From: Alphaproteobacteria bacterium
GTDB taxonomy: Bacteria > Pseudomonadota > Alphaproteobacteria > Puniceispirillales > Puniceispirillaceae
NCBI GenBank assembly: GCA_011524805.1
Contig: WTJO01000091.1
Coordinates: forward strand, 1 to 9,058
DNA: 9,058 nucleotides
Direction: 5' to 3'
The position numbers and the translations under genes are program-made. Positions 1 through 6,911 of the stretch are shown here, piece after piece. The notes under the pieces are model-generated. The model worked only from the letters and a program-made list of their open reading frames with translations, did not search any database and was not told where the DNA came from. How positions within the stretch are numbered: the stretch's first letter is position 1; the number at the start of each line of letters is the position of its first letter.

Positions 1-273
1 CCTAATTGATATGGTCTGTATAAGATGGTTGGCAATGTCTGGGAGTGGACAGTCCAGAATTTCAAGGTCATGTCGCTGAAAAAGGCCGTGCGTGAGGCGC
101 ATAAAGACAAGCAGGGTTTCAAAATCTGCAAAGGCGGCTCATATCTTTGCCATGCCAGCTATTGCCACAGATACCGGATAGCCGCCCGCACCGCAAATTC
201 GCCGGACAGCTCAACGGGCCATACCGGTTTCAGGCTGGTCTATGACACCCCGCCAGACAAGGCCATGGGCTAG
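1..273 (+). CDS. Formylglycine-generating enzyme (sulfatase-modifying factor), C-terminal part, with in-frame TGA
   Basis: Enzymes of this family oxidise a cysteine in sulfatases to formylglycine, the catalytic residue those enzymes need. The visible reading frame runs Pro-Asn-TGA-Tyr-Gly-Leu-Tyr and then MVGNVWEWT, which matches the conserved PNxYGLYxxxGNxWEW stretch. It is followed by GGSYLCHASYCHRYR and the terminal NSPDSS...GFRLV motif. The two cysteines, encoded at 148-150 and 163-165, match the active-site pair of the human enzyme (SYMCHRSYC), so this is the true FGE type rather than a general FGE-like fold protein. The 5' part lies outside the window. The TGA at 7-9 stands where the family usually has Gly or another residue, and a G-to-T change of GGA would explain it. 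The ATG at 25 is inside the domain and cannot be a genuine start. The gene is either a decayed copy or a base error near the sequence edge. No sulfatase is visible here. Confidence 0.82.
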
Positions 274-395
274 CCACCCTGTTTCAGCACCACCGGCTCT
301 GAATGGAAATTATCTGCATGACAGAACCTCACTGCCGGACTAGCCAGAATAGACAGGGGCAAGCATGGCGTTTTCAGTTACCATATTCACCCCCT

Positions 396-1184
396 CTACC
401 CAATCACCTCATCTGCTAGGGCGCGCAGGCCGTCCATCACCGCTGTTACATGCGCCGTGTCTTCTGCCGCCTCGTGCGGGGGTGCAAACTGGCCTGAATC
501 ATTGTCAAAATAGCGGCCGCCTGCCTTGTCAAACTCTGCTGACAGCGCCGCCCTTATCAGAATGTCTGCGCCGATATTCAGATCCTTGCCGTCGATACCA
601 AAGCCTTCTTTGACCATTTTTGTGGCCAGCAACGAGCCGGGATTAACCGCCACCATCACAGGCCCGTCTGGCAATTGGCGCGCCAGCTCTTGTGACCAGA
701 TGGTGATGGCCAGCTTGCTCTGGGCATAGGCGCTCATATCGGGCATTGGCTGAAAGCGCATCATCGCGGCAATATCAACAGGCGCCTGTGCCGCCGAAGA
801 CAGGTTTATCACGCGCCCTGCCGCCGGTATCACAGGCAGAAGCAGCCGTGTCAGAATATAGGGCGCCAGCATATTCACATCAAAGCGGATATCACGTCCG
901 GCGCGCGTTTCGGTCTCGGCTGTTTTCAGAATGCCGGCATTATTGATCAGCACGTCAATCTGTTTATGCGCGCCGATAACAGCCTCTGCCATGGCGGTCA
1001 CCTCGGCCATATCACTAAAATCAGCAAGATAGGCAGGCGCCCCGTCAAGCTGTTGCGACACGCTTGCCAGCCTGTCCTTATTCCGGCCATGCACAACGAT
1101 ATGATGGCCTGCCTCTGCCAGCTTGCGCGCGGCCAGAAGGCCAATGCCATCAGTGGCACCTGTAATCAGAATTGTTTTGGACAT
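396..1184 (-). CDS. Short-chain dehydrogenase/reductase (SDR) oxidoreductase
   Basis: A cytoplasmic NAD(P)-dependent oxidoreductase of 262 residues, the usual length for a classical SDR. The Rossmann cofactor motif TGATDGIG is at residues 8-15, and an HGR motif after the second strand (Arg34) suggests NADPH preference. NNAG is at 81-84 and the structural Asn is at 104. The catalytic residues are Ser130, Tyr153 and Lys157 (YAQSK), followed by the NPG loop at 181-183. All catalytic positions are present, so the enzyme should be active. The substrate cannot be read from sequence; the C-terminal region (about 190-262) resembles retinol-dehydrogenase-like SDRs. The ATG is preceded by AAGGAA with a 6-base gap, which fixes the start. 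The gene is convergent with the FGE gene and divergent from the amidohydrolase. I saw no convincing terminator in the 122 bases between it and the FGE gene. Confidence 0.9.
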   Translation of the reverse strand: MSKTILITGATDGIGLLAARKLAEAGHHIVVHGRNKDRLASVSQQLDGAPAYLADFSDMAEVTAMAEAVIGAHKQIDVLINNAGILKTAETETRAGRDIRFDVNMLAPYILTRLLLPVIPAAGRVINLSSAAQAPVDIAAMMRFQPMPDMSAYAQSKLAITIWSQELARQLPDGPVMVAVNPGSLLATKMVKEGFGIDGKDLNIGADILIRAALSAEFDKAGGRYFDNDSGQFAPPHEAAEDTAHVTAVMDGLRALADEVIG

Positions 1185-1190
1185 ATTGCG

Positions 1191-1196
1191 TTCCTT
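1191..1196 (-). promoter_or_regulatory. Ribosome binding site of the SDR gene
   Basis: Read on the minus strand this is AAGGAA, six bases before the ATG at 1184. It supports that start. Confidence 0.6.
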
Positions 1197-1339
1197 TTCT
1201 GGCCTGATATAGCTTGTCTGCCCCCCTTCGCCCTATGCGGTGCGGCTAGCCATCTATCTACACGATGTGGGGGGTAAAATCGAGCCAGCAAAATGGGGGA
1301 ACAATGCATAACATCCAATAAGGCCGCCCTGCCCCTGCC

Positions 1340-1355
1340 AGCGCAATATTGCGCT
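1340..1355. promoter_or_regulatory. Perfect 16-bp palindrome, candidate operator
   Basis: AGCGCAATATTGCGCT is its own reverse complement over all 16 bases. It lies in the 236-bp spacer between the divergent SDR and amidohydrolase genes, 65 bases before the amidohydrolase ATG. A weak promoter-like pair, TTGTCA at 1355-1360 and TAGCCT at 1378-1383 with 17 bases between, abuts it, so a dimeric regulator bound here could control that promoter. The promoter pair is a poor match and is only a suggestion. The rest of the spacer shows no gene. Confidence 0.4.
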
Positions 1356-1410
1356 TGTCATTCCCGTGCCCATCGCCTAGCCTGTATAGATTGACGCTGT
1401 ATCGAGATAA

Positions 1411-1415
1411 GAGGG
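1411..1415 (+). promoter_or_regulatory. Ribosome binding site that sets the amidohydrolase start
   Basis: GAGGG lies five bases before the ATG at 1421. It favours this start over the in-frame TTG at 1349, which would add 24 residues unlike the family N-terminus. Confidence 0.65.
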
Positions 1416-1420
1416 CTAAT

Positions 1421-3064
1421 ATGACAAAGATCCTAGTATTTCAGGCCAAGAAAATCATCACCATGAATGCCTCAAATCCCTATGCTACCCATGTCGCTGT
1501 TCAGGATGGGCGCATTCTGGGCGCAGGCACGCTGGATGAGATGGCAATGTATGGTGCGTATGACTTAAATGACAGTTTTGCCGATAAAATCCTGACCCCC
1601 GGCTTTGTAGAAGGTCATGCCCATGCAATGGAAGGCGGTGTCTGGGACCATCCTTATGTCGGATATATGGACAGATATGACCCTGAGGGTAATCGCTGGA
1701 AAGGCGCTACCAGCATGGCTGATGTTGTTGATATTCTTAGTGGCATTGAGGCTGGAATGGACACCCCCGATACGCCGCTATTTGCATGGGGGTTTGACCC
1801 GATTTATTTTGGCGGTGACAGAATGTCTGTTCGCGAGCTAGATCAGGTATCAACAGCCCGCCCCGTACTTGTGCTTCATTCCAACGGGCATCTGCTTAAC
1901 GTCAATTCAAAAGTGCTTGAGATGGCCGGCATCACAGATGACACCAATGTCTATGGCGTGCTGAAAGATGATGCTGGCAAGCCTACGGGCGAGCTTATGG
2001 AGATGGCCGCCAAATATATGGCCTATAAAGCGACAGGCAATCCGTTTTTTGGCAAAATCCATCATCATGCGCTTGAGCAATATGCCAAATCTGCCACCAA
2101 TGTTGGCACCACAACAGCCACCGATCTGTTCGCCACATTTGATGAAGGCTCTCTTTCAGCCTATCGCGAGGTAACCGCGCGTGACGATTATGCCCTGCGG
2201 CTAATGCCTGCAATGAACACGCTTGATGAAGGGTTTGAAGACGGGATAGCTACGCTGAAAGCAGCGCAAAAAGATAATCATGACAGGCTTCATTTCGGGC
2301 TGTGCAAGGTGATGACTGACGGCTCTATACAGGGTTTTACCGGCAGGCTGAAATGGCCTGGCTATCATAATGGCGCACCGAACGGGCTGTGGAATATGCC
2401 GCCAGAACAGCTTGCCGAGCTAGTTATGGCCTATCACAAGGCCGGCATGCATCTGCATATCCACACCAATGGCGATGAAGCTTCAGAAGTGATGATAGAT
2501 GCAATAGAAGCTGCACAGACAGCGCATTATCGCCCTGACCACAGACACACCCTTCAGCATTGCCAGATGGCAGATGCCAGCCTGTTCCGCCGGATGGCCA
2601 AGCTGGGTATCTGTGCCAATCTGTTTGCAAATCATGTCTATTACTGGGGGGATCAGCATGCCGCCATCACTATGGGGCCTGACAGGGCGCGGCGGATGGA
2701 TGCCTGTGCAACTGCGTTGCGCGAGGGCGTGCCGCTTGCCATTCATTCAGATGCGCCAGTCACCCCGCTAGCACCGTTATTTACAGCATGGTGTGCTGTG
2801 AACCGCATTACGGCAAGTGGCAATATTCTGGGCCCTGAAGAGAGAATTTCAGCCAGTGAAGCGCTATATGCCATTACGCTGGGAGCAGCCTATACATTAC
2901 ATATGGATCACCTGATTGGCAGTATCGAGACTGGTAAATATGCCGATTTTGCCGTGCTTGAAAATGACCCGCTTGAATGCCCTGTTGATGCCATCAAGGA
3001 TATTCCTGTATGGGGCACAATTGTGGGCGGCATAGCCCATCAGGCAAGGGCAAGAAAAGGGTAA
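1421..3064 (+). CDS. YtcJ-like metal-dependent amidohydrolase (Amidohydro_3 family)
   Basis: A 547-residue cytoplasmic hydrolase of the amidohydrolase superfamily, the usual size for the YtcJ/Amidohydro_3 group. The N-terminal small beta domain (about 1-58) leads into TPGFVEGHAHA, where His66 and His68 are the first metal ligands. Further family motifs are LHSNGH (152-157), KVMTDGS with Lys296, HIHTNGDEA with His346 and His348, TLQHCQM with His380, and IHSDAPV with the catalytic Asp444. The C-terminal GSIETGKYADFAVL (about 500-513) closes the beta domain. All expected metal and catalytic positions appear intact. Characterised relatives act on N-substituted formamides and other amide or cyclic C-N bonds, so the substrate here is open. 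The start at 1421 has a good ribosome binding site and gives the family-typical N-terminus. The stop overlaps the next gene's start by one base (TAATG), which indicates an operon with translational coupling. Confidence 0.9.
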   Translation: MTKILVFQAKKIITMNASNPYATHVAVQDGRILGAGTLDEMAMYGAYDLNDSFADKILTPGFVEGHAHAMEGGVWDHPYVGYMDRYDPEGNRWKGATSMADVVDILSGIEAGMDTPDTPLFAWGFDPIYFGGDRMSVRELDQVSTARPVLVLHSNGHLLNVNSKVLEMAGITDDTNVYGVLKDDAGKPTGELMEMAAKYMAYKATGNPFFGKIHHHALEQYAKSATNVGTTTATDLFATFDEGSLSAYREVTARDDYALRLMPAMNTLDEGFEDGIATLKAAQKDNHDRLHFGLCKVMTDGSIQGFTGRLKWPGYHNGAPNGLWNMPPEQLAELVMAYHKAGMHLHIHTNGDEASEVMIDAIEAAQTAHYRPDHRHTLQHCQMADASLFRRMAKLGICANLFANHVYYWGDQHAAITMGPDRARRMDACATALREGVPLAIHSDAPVTPLAPLFTAWCAVNRITASGNILGPEERISASEALYAITLGAAYTLHMDHLIGSIETGKYADFAVLENDPLECPVDAIKDIPVWGTIVGGIAHQARARKG

Positions 3065-4023
3065 TGGCCACACAACAGCCTGTTACATTCACAGTTATTG
3101 GCGGCTTTCTGGGCGCAGGCAAGACCAGCCTTGTGAACCGCCTGCTTGCCAATGGCGGGGCTAGACGCTTTGCTGTGATGGTAAATGATTTTGGCGCGCT
3201 GAATATTGACGAAAGCCTGATTACCGAAACTGATGGTCAGGTCATGCAATTGGCAAATGGATGTATTTGCTGTTCTCTTGCGGGCGGGCTGGTAGAAGCG
3301 ATGATCAACCTGATGCAGTATCGTGACCAGTTTGACCATATTCTGATTGAAGCAAGCGGGGTTTCCAATCCAAGCCGGATTATGGATTTCGCCCGTATTG
3401 ATCATGAACTTCGCTGTGGCCTTACAATTGTGCTGGCAGATGCCACCCGCCTGACAGACCAGCTTGCCGACCCGAGACTTCACGAAACATTGCAGGATCA
3501 GCTGGCCAGTGCCGATATTTTTCTGCTGACCAAAACAGATATAGCTACCAAAGCACAAATCGCCGAGGCCAGAACAACACTTGCGCATCATCAACCCCAT
3601 GTACCGATTATAACGCTATTATCTGATGATGCGGATCTGGCGCAATTGCTGGTGCCAGATGACGATACAGACAGTCAATCCCATCATGTTCACCCTGACC
3701 ACCATACGCATGACCATATGCAGGATTTTAACAGCATTGCGCTGGTGTCGGAAAGGCCGGTCAACCGGCTGGCATTTTCGCGTATCTGCAAACAATTTAG
3801 CCACCTTATTTTACGCGGCAAGGGCATTATCAAATTTGAGCAGAGCGCCATGATATGGCACCAGACAGGCAGGCATATAAATTTCACCCCTCATCCCGAT
3901 AGCCACGATAGACCAGACGACAAAGATAGCCGTCTGATCATCATTGCCATTGAACAGCTGGACGCTGTTTCAGATGCGTTACATCAGCTTGGATTTACAT
4001 CCTATCACGATAGCAGCGCTTAA
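3064..4023 (+). CDS. COG0523/CobW-family GTPase, putative metal chaperone
   Basis: A 319-residue G3E GTPase of the COG0523 group (the YjiA/ZNG1/CobW family), which uses GTP to deliver metal, often zinc, to client proteins. The Walker A motif GFLGAGKTS is at 14-22 and the switch region NDFGALNIDE at 41-50. The metal-binding CICC (CxCC) motif is at 67-70, EASGVSNP is at 96-103, and TKTD (157-160) serves as the guanine-specificity motif in place of canonical NKxD. A histidine-rich stretch at about 207-218 holds seven histidines and probably binds metal. The CobW C-terminal domain follows at about 224-315. The ATG at 3064 shares its A with the amidohydrolase stop. An in-frame GTG at 3010 would extend 18 residues into the upstream gene and lacks family similarity. 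Tight coupling to a metal-dependent hydrolase suggests that enzyme as client; this is inference. No cobalamin genes are nearby, so a cobalt role has no support here. Confidence 0.88.
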   Translation: MATQQPVTFTVIGGFLGAGKTSLVNRLLANGGARRFAVMVNDFGALNIDESLITETDGQVMQLANGCICCSLAGGLVEAMINLMQYRDQFDHILIEASGVSNPSRIMDFARIDHELRCGLTIVLADATRLTDQLADPRLHETLQDQLASADIFLLTKTDIATKAQIAEARTTLAHHQPHVPIITLLSDDADLAQLLVPDDDTDSQSHHVHPDHHTHDHMQDFNSIALVSERPVNRLAFSRICKQFSHLILRGKGIIKFEQSAMIWHQTGRHINFTPHPDSHDRPDDKDSRLIIIAIEQLDAVSDALHQLGFTSYHDSSA

Positions 4024-4997
4024 TCCGTCAACAGATGACAGGCAGCCTGATGGCTGGCATTCTCGGGAAGCAGCACAGGCACAGAGAGATGACAGGCCTT
4101 CTGGGCTAATGGACAGCGCCCGGCAAACCGGCATCCTGTCTGGGGAACTGTCAAATCAGGTGGCGCACCTGAAATATCCTGTCGCCTGATATGTTCGGCA
4201 TGTAGCTCAATGCTTGGCACAGCTGATAATAGCGCATTGCTATAGGGATGTTTTTGCTGTTTGAAAAATGAGTTCCGGTTGGCGCGCTCAACCACCTGCC
4301 CCATATACATTACCGCAATCTCGTCACACATATGCTGGATGACACCAAGATCATGTGAAATAAACAGATAGGTCAGATTAAACTGCTTCTGCAAGGATTT
4401 CAGCAGATTGAGAATTTGTGCCTGCACTGCCACATCTAGCGCAGATACAGGCTCATCACAAATCACAATTGACGGACGCGGCGCTAATGCGCGGGCTATG
4501 CCTATACGTTGACGCTGGCCACCAGAAAATTGATGGGGGAACAGGCGCTTTTGTTCCGGACGCAACCCCACCGCATGAAATAATTCGTCAATAATCTTAT
4601 CCTGTTCCTGACGGCTGGTCTGTCCGGCATGCCGAAGCGGCTCGCGCACAATATCTTCAGCCCGCAGGCGCGGGTTAAGCGAAGAATAGGGGTCCTGAAA
4701 AATAATCTGCACATTCTGACGCGCAATGCGCAGCTCATCACCTGTTAAGGCGCCAAAATCATGACCATCCAGAATTATCTGGCCAGCTTCTTTTTCAACC
4801 AGCCGTGCGACTGCCAGCGCGGCTGTTGTTTTGCCCGAACCTGACTCGCCAACAATACCAAGCGTTTTTCCTTCGGGAATATCAAAGCTGACATTATCCA
4901 CCGCAAGCAATGTTTTGCGTTTTCCATGCTCATCCCTGCCTTTTAGCGGAAAGCGGACAGACAGATTACGGACAGAAAGTAAGGCTGGTTTGCTCAT
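4020..4997 (-). CDS. Opp/Dpp-type ABC transporter ATP-binding protein (OppF/DppF-like)
   Basis: This is the second nucleotide-binding subunit of the importer, hydrolysing ATP at the cytoplasmic face to drive uptake. It has 325 residues from the chosen ATG. Walker A GESGSGKTT is at 50-58, Q-loop Gln101 lies in FQDPYSSLNPR, the signature is FSGGQ at 157-161, Walker B ends at Asp181-Glu182, and the H-loop is His215. The C-terminal oligopeptide-transporter domain (HPY motif at 250-252) contains Cys289, Cys295, Cys302 and Cys320 in the spacing known to bind a [4Fe-4S] cluster in this subfamily. The ATG at 4997 overlaps the upstream stop as ATGA, which signals coupling. An ATG at 5024 would add nine residues but has no ribosome binding site and overlaps the previous gene more. 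This is the last gene of the operon. Its TAA overlaps the convergent GTPase TAA within TTAA. Confidence 0.92.
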   Translation of the reverse strand: MSKPALLSVRNLSVRFPLKGRDEHGKRKTLLAVDNVSFDIPEGKTLGIVGESGSGKTTAALAVARLVEKEAGQIILDGHDFGALTGDELRIARQNVQIIFQDPYSSLNPRLRAEDIVREPLRHAGQTSRQEQDKIIDELFHAVGLRPEQKRLFPHQFSGGQRQRIGIARALAPRPSIVICDEPVSALDVAVQAQILNLLKSLQKQFNLTYLFISHDLGVIQHMCDEIAVMYMGQVVERANRNSFFKQQKHPYSNALLSAVPSIELHAEHIRRQDISGAPPDLTVPQTGCRFAGRCPLAQKACHLSVPVLLPENASHQAACHLLTD

Positions 4998-5992
4998 GTT
5001 TGCCGCCCATATGGATGCCAGCATGACACGGATTGCTGCTCAGCCTTTCCGATCATCTGATGGTCTGGTTTTCTGTCAAGACATTGCTGCGTAAGCCGCT
5101 CACATCGTGGGGCAAACAGGCATTGATCTTTGCCAAAGCTGGTAATATCAGGCACAATTCCGTCAATTTCAGGCAGGGTGTTCGGCAGCCTGTCTGCGCC
5201 TTTGCGAATATGCGGCACACAGGAAATCAGGCCTTTGGTATAGGGGTGGCGTGGGGATTTGATAATCTGGTCTACAGTCCCCTCTTCTACCTTGCGGCCA
5301 GCATACATTACCAGCATACGCTGAGCCATCTGCCTGACCGCGCCCATATCATGGGTGATCAGGATCATGGCAGTATTTGTCTGCACGCCAATATCACGCA
5401 ACAAATCAAAAATCTCGGCCTGTACTGTTACATCAAGCGCTGTTGTCGGCTCATCAGCGATCAGAATTTCAGGCTCACATGCCAGCGCAATAGCGATCAT
5501 TACACGTTGACGCTGGCCGCCAGACATTTGATGCGGGTAGCTTGCAATCCGGTTTCTGGCATCGGGAATTTTCACTGCATCCAGCAAATCAACAGCTGTT
5601 TTAAGGGCTTCAGATTTATCCATGTTACGATGTCGGTGCAATACTTCTGCAATCTGGCTACCTATTGTAAAAACGGGATTTAGAGAGGTCATGGGCTCCT
5701 GAAAAATCATCGAGATTTCATTGCCACGTATATCCTGCATACGCTTTGTGCTTGCGTTGACAATATCCTGTCCCTTGAACAGTATCTGGCCAGAGGCAAC
5801 CCGCCCGATGGATGGCAGCAACCCCATCAGGGCAAGTGCTGTCATGGATTTACCACAGCCAGACTCTCCTACAAAGCCGATGCGCTCACCCCTATCCAGA
5901 CTGAACGACAGATTATCCAGAACAGGTACAATACCGCCTCTGGTGTTGAACTCTACCCGCAGATTTTTTACGTCCAGAATAGTGTCTGACAT
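4994..5992 (-). CDS. Opp/Dpp-type ABC transporter ATP-binding protein (OppD/DppD-like)
   Basis: First nucleotide-binding subunit of the importer, 332 residues, expected to pair with the OppF-like protein as a heterodimer on the two permeases. Walker A is GESGCGKS at 42-49, with Q-loop Gln98 in FQEPMTSLNP. The signature is MSGGQ at 156-160, Walker B ends at Asp180-Glu181 (ADEPTTALD), and the H-loop is His214. The C-terminal extension carries HPY at 249-251 and Cys291, Cys297, Cys304 and Cys324, the presumed iron-sulfur motif. All residues needed for ATP hydrolysis are present. A strong GAGGAG (5999-6004, minus strand) precedes the ATG, and the ATG shares one base with the stop of the upstream permease gene (TAATG). 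The downstream gene overlaps as ATGA, so these genes form one tightly coupled unit. The transported solute is not determined by this subunit. Confidence 0.93.
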   Translation of the reverse strand: MSDTILDVKNLRVEFNTRGGIVPVLDNLSFSLDRGERIGFVGESGCGKSMTALALMGLLPSIGRVASGQILFKGQDIVNASTKRMQDIRGNEISMIFQEPMTSLNPVFTIGSQIAEVLHRHRNMDKSEALKTAVDLLDAVKIPDARNRIASYPHQMSGGQRQRVMIAIALACEPEILIADEPTTALDVTVQAEIFDLLRDIGVQTNTAMILITHDMGAVRQMAQRMLVMYAGRKVEEGTVDQIIKSPRHPYTKGLISCVPHIRKGADRLPNTLPEIDGIVPDITSFGKDQCLFAPRCERLTQQCLDRKPDHQMIGKAEQQSVSCWHPYGRQT

Positions 5993-6900
5993 TATCTGCT
6001 CCTCAGCTTGGGGTTCAGCGCATCATTCAAGCCGTCACCAATCAGCGAGATAGCCAGCACGGTAATGAAAATCGCCAGTCCCGGAACAGTCACCGTATAG
6101 CTGGCATCCAGAATATACAGCCTGTTGGAGCCGATAATCTGACCCCAGCTCACCACATTCGGATCACTTAAACCAAGAAAAGCCAGACCAGCTTCAAACA
6201 GAATGGCTGAGCCAACCATCAGAGCCGCCTGAACAATGATTGGCGGCAGGGCATTGGGCAGAATAACCTGAAAGATCAATTTCAGGTCTGTTGCCCCCGC
6301 CGAGCGAGAGGCAGTGACATATTCAAGCTCGCGAATACGCAGAAACTCACCCCGTGTTATCCGAGCAACCGCCGTCCAGCTTACCAGACCAATCGCAATC
6401 GTGATCATTTGGAGCGAGGCACCAAATAGCGCAACAATCACCATTGAGAACAGCAAGGTAGGCAGCACCTGAAAAAATTCTGTGATCCGCATCAGCACTT
6501 CTTCAACATAGCCGCGGTAATAGCCGGCAAATGCCCCGAAAGAAATGCCGATAAAGACGCTCATCAAAGCCGCCACCAGCCCGATGGTAATTGATACACG
6601 GCCGCCATGAAGCAGCCCTGCCAGCAAATCACGACCCAGATAATCAGTGCCCAGAATGAAACCTTCTGTGCCGGGCGGTGTAAACGGCGCCCAGACCATC
6701 TCGAACGGGTCTGTCTTATACACCATAGGGCCAATAATCGCGGCCAGAATAATTGCCATCAATACCACCATCGCAACCAGTGCCGCGCGGTTGGCAATAA
6801 ACATTGAAAACACTTCAAGCGCAGGATGACGCGCCGTGACCAGCGCAAGAGATTCGCGGTCTTGAGCAAGTGTTTGCAGGCTTTTTTTACTAGTGGCCAT
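5992..6900 (-). CDS. Opp/Dpp-type ABC transporter permease (OppC/DppC-like)
   Basis: Second inner-membrane permease subunit, 302 residues. A cytoplasmic N-terminal stretch of about 38 residues precedes the first membrane helix (about 39-60). The OppC-type motif LGTDYLGRD follows at 83-91 in the first periplasmic region, then several hydrophobic segments. The EAA loop, which docks on the ATPases, lies at about 193-216 (EYVTASRSAGA through LPN). The family-typical LIGDGLNDALNPK ends the protein. The ATG at 6900 is preceded by GAGGGG with a five-base gap. The alternative GTG at 6906 would lie inside that ribosome binding site, so I prefer 6900. The ribosome binding site overlaps the stop of the B permease gene, and the gap between the two genes is nine bases. 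Confidence 0.93.
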   Translation of the reverse strand: MATSKKSLQTLAQDRESLALVTARHPALEVFSMFIANRAALVAMVVLMAIILAAIIGPMVYKTDPFEMVWAPFTPPGTEGFILGTDYLGRDLLAGLLHGGRVSITIGLVAALMSVFIGISFGAFAGYYRGYVEEVLMRITEFFQVLPTLLFSMVIVALFGASLQMITIAIGLVSWTAVARITRGEFLRIRELEYVTASRSAGATDLKLIFQVILPNALPPIIVQAALMVGSAILFEAGLAFLGLSDPNVVSWGQIIGSNRLYILDASYTVTVPGLAIFITVLAISLIGDGLNDALNPKLRSR

Positions 6901-6905
6901 AATCA

Positions 6906-6911
6906 CCCCTC
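6906..6911 (-). promoter_or_regulatory. Ribosome binding site that sets the OppC-like start
   Basis: On the minus strand this is GAGGGG, five bases before the ATG at 6900. It overlaps the stop codon of the B permease gene and rules against the GTG at 6906 as start. Confidence 0.6.

Noticed and set aside
7..9. TGA read as tryptophan or selenocysteine in the sulfatase-activator gene
   Set aside because: TGA serves as a normal stop for other genes here (for example at 4994-4996 and 6910-6912), the family position is not usually Trp or Cys, and no selenocysteine element is visible.
274..395. Possible bidirectional terminator between the FGE and SDR genes
   Set aside because: Only short scattered complementary words (for example CCCTGT and ACAGGG about 75 bases apart) and no hairpin with a T tract were found.
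1378..1396. Other promoter-like words (TATAGA at 1385, TTGACG at 1391) before the amidohydrolase
   Set aside because: No correctly spaced partner hexamer was found, so neither is listed as a promoter.
1349..1420. N-terminal extension of the amidohydrolase from a TTG at 1349
   Set aside because: The extra 24 residues do not resemble the family N-terminus, they cover the palindrome, and the ATG at 1421 has a good ribosome binding site.
3010..3063. Longer GTPase start at GTG 3010
   Set aside because: It would overlap the amidohydrolase by 55 bases and add residues unlike the family; the coupled ATG at 3064 places Walker A at the normal distance.
3040..3600. 186-residue minus-strand open frame opposite the GTPase gene
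   Set aside because: It is a shadow of a clearly conserved gene and shows no recognisable domain.
5033..5683. 216-residue plus-strand open frame opposite the OppD-like gene
   Set aside because: It is antisense to a well-conserved ATPase and its translation looks random, with no family motif.
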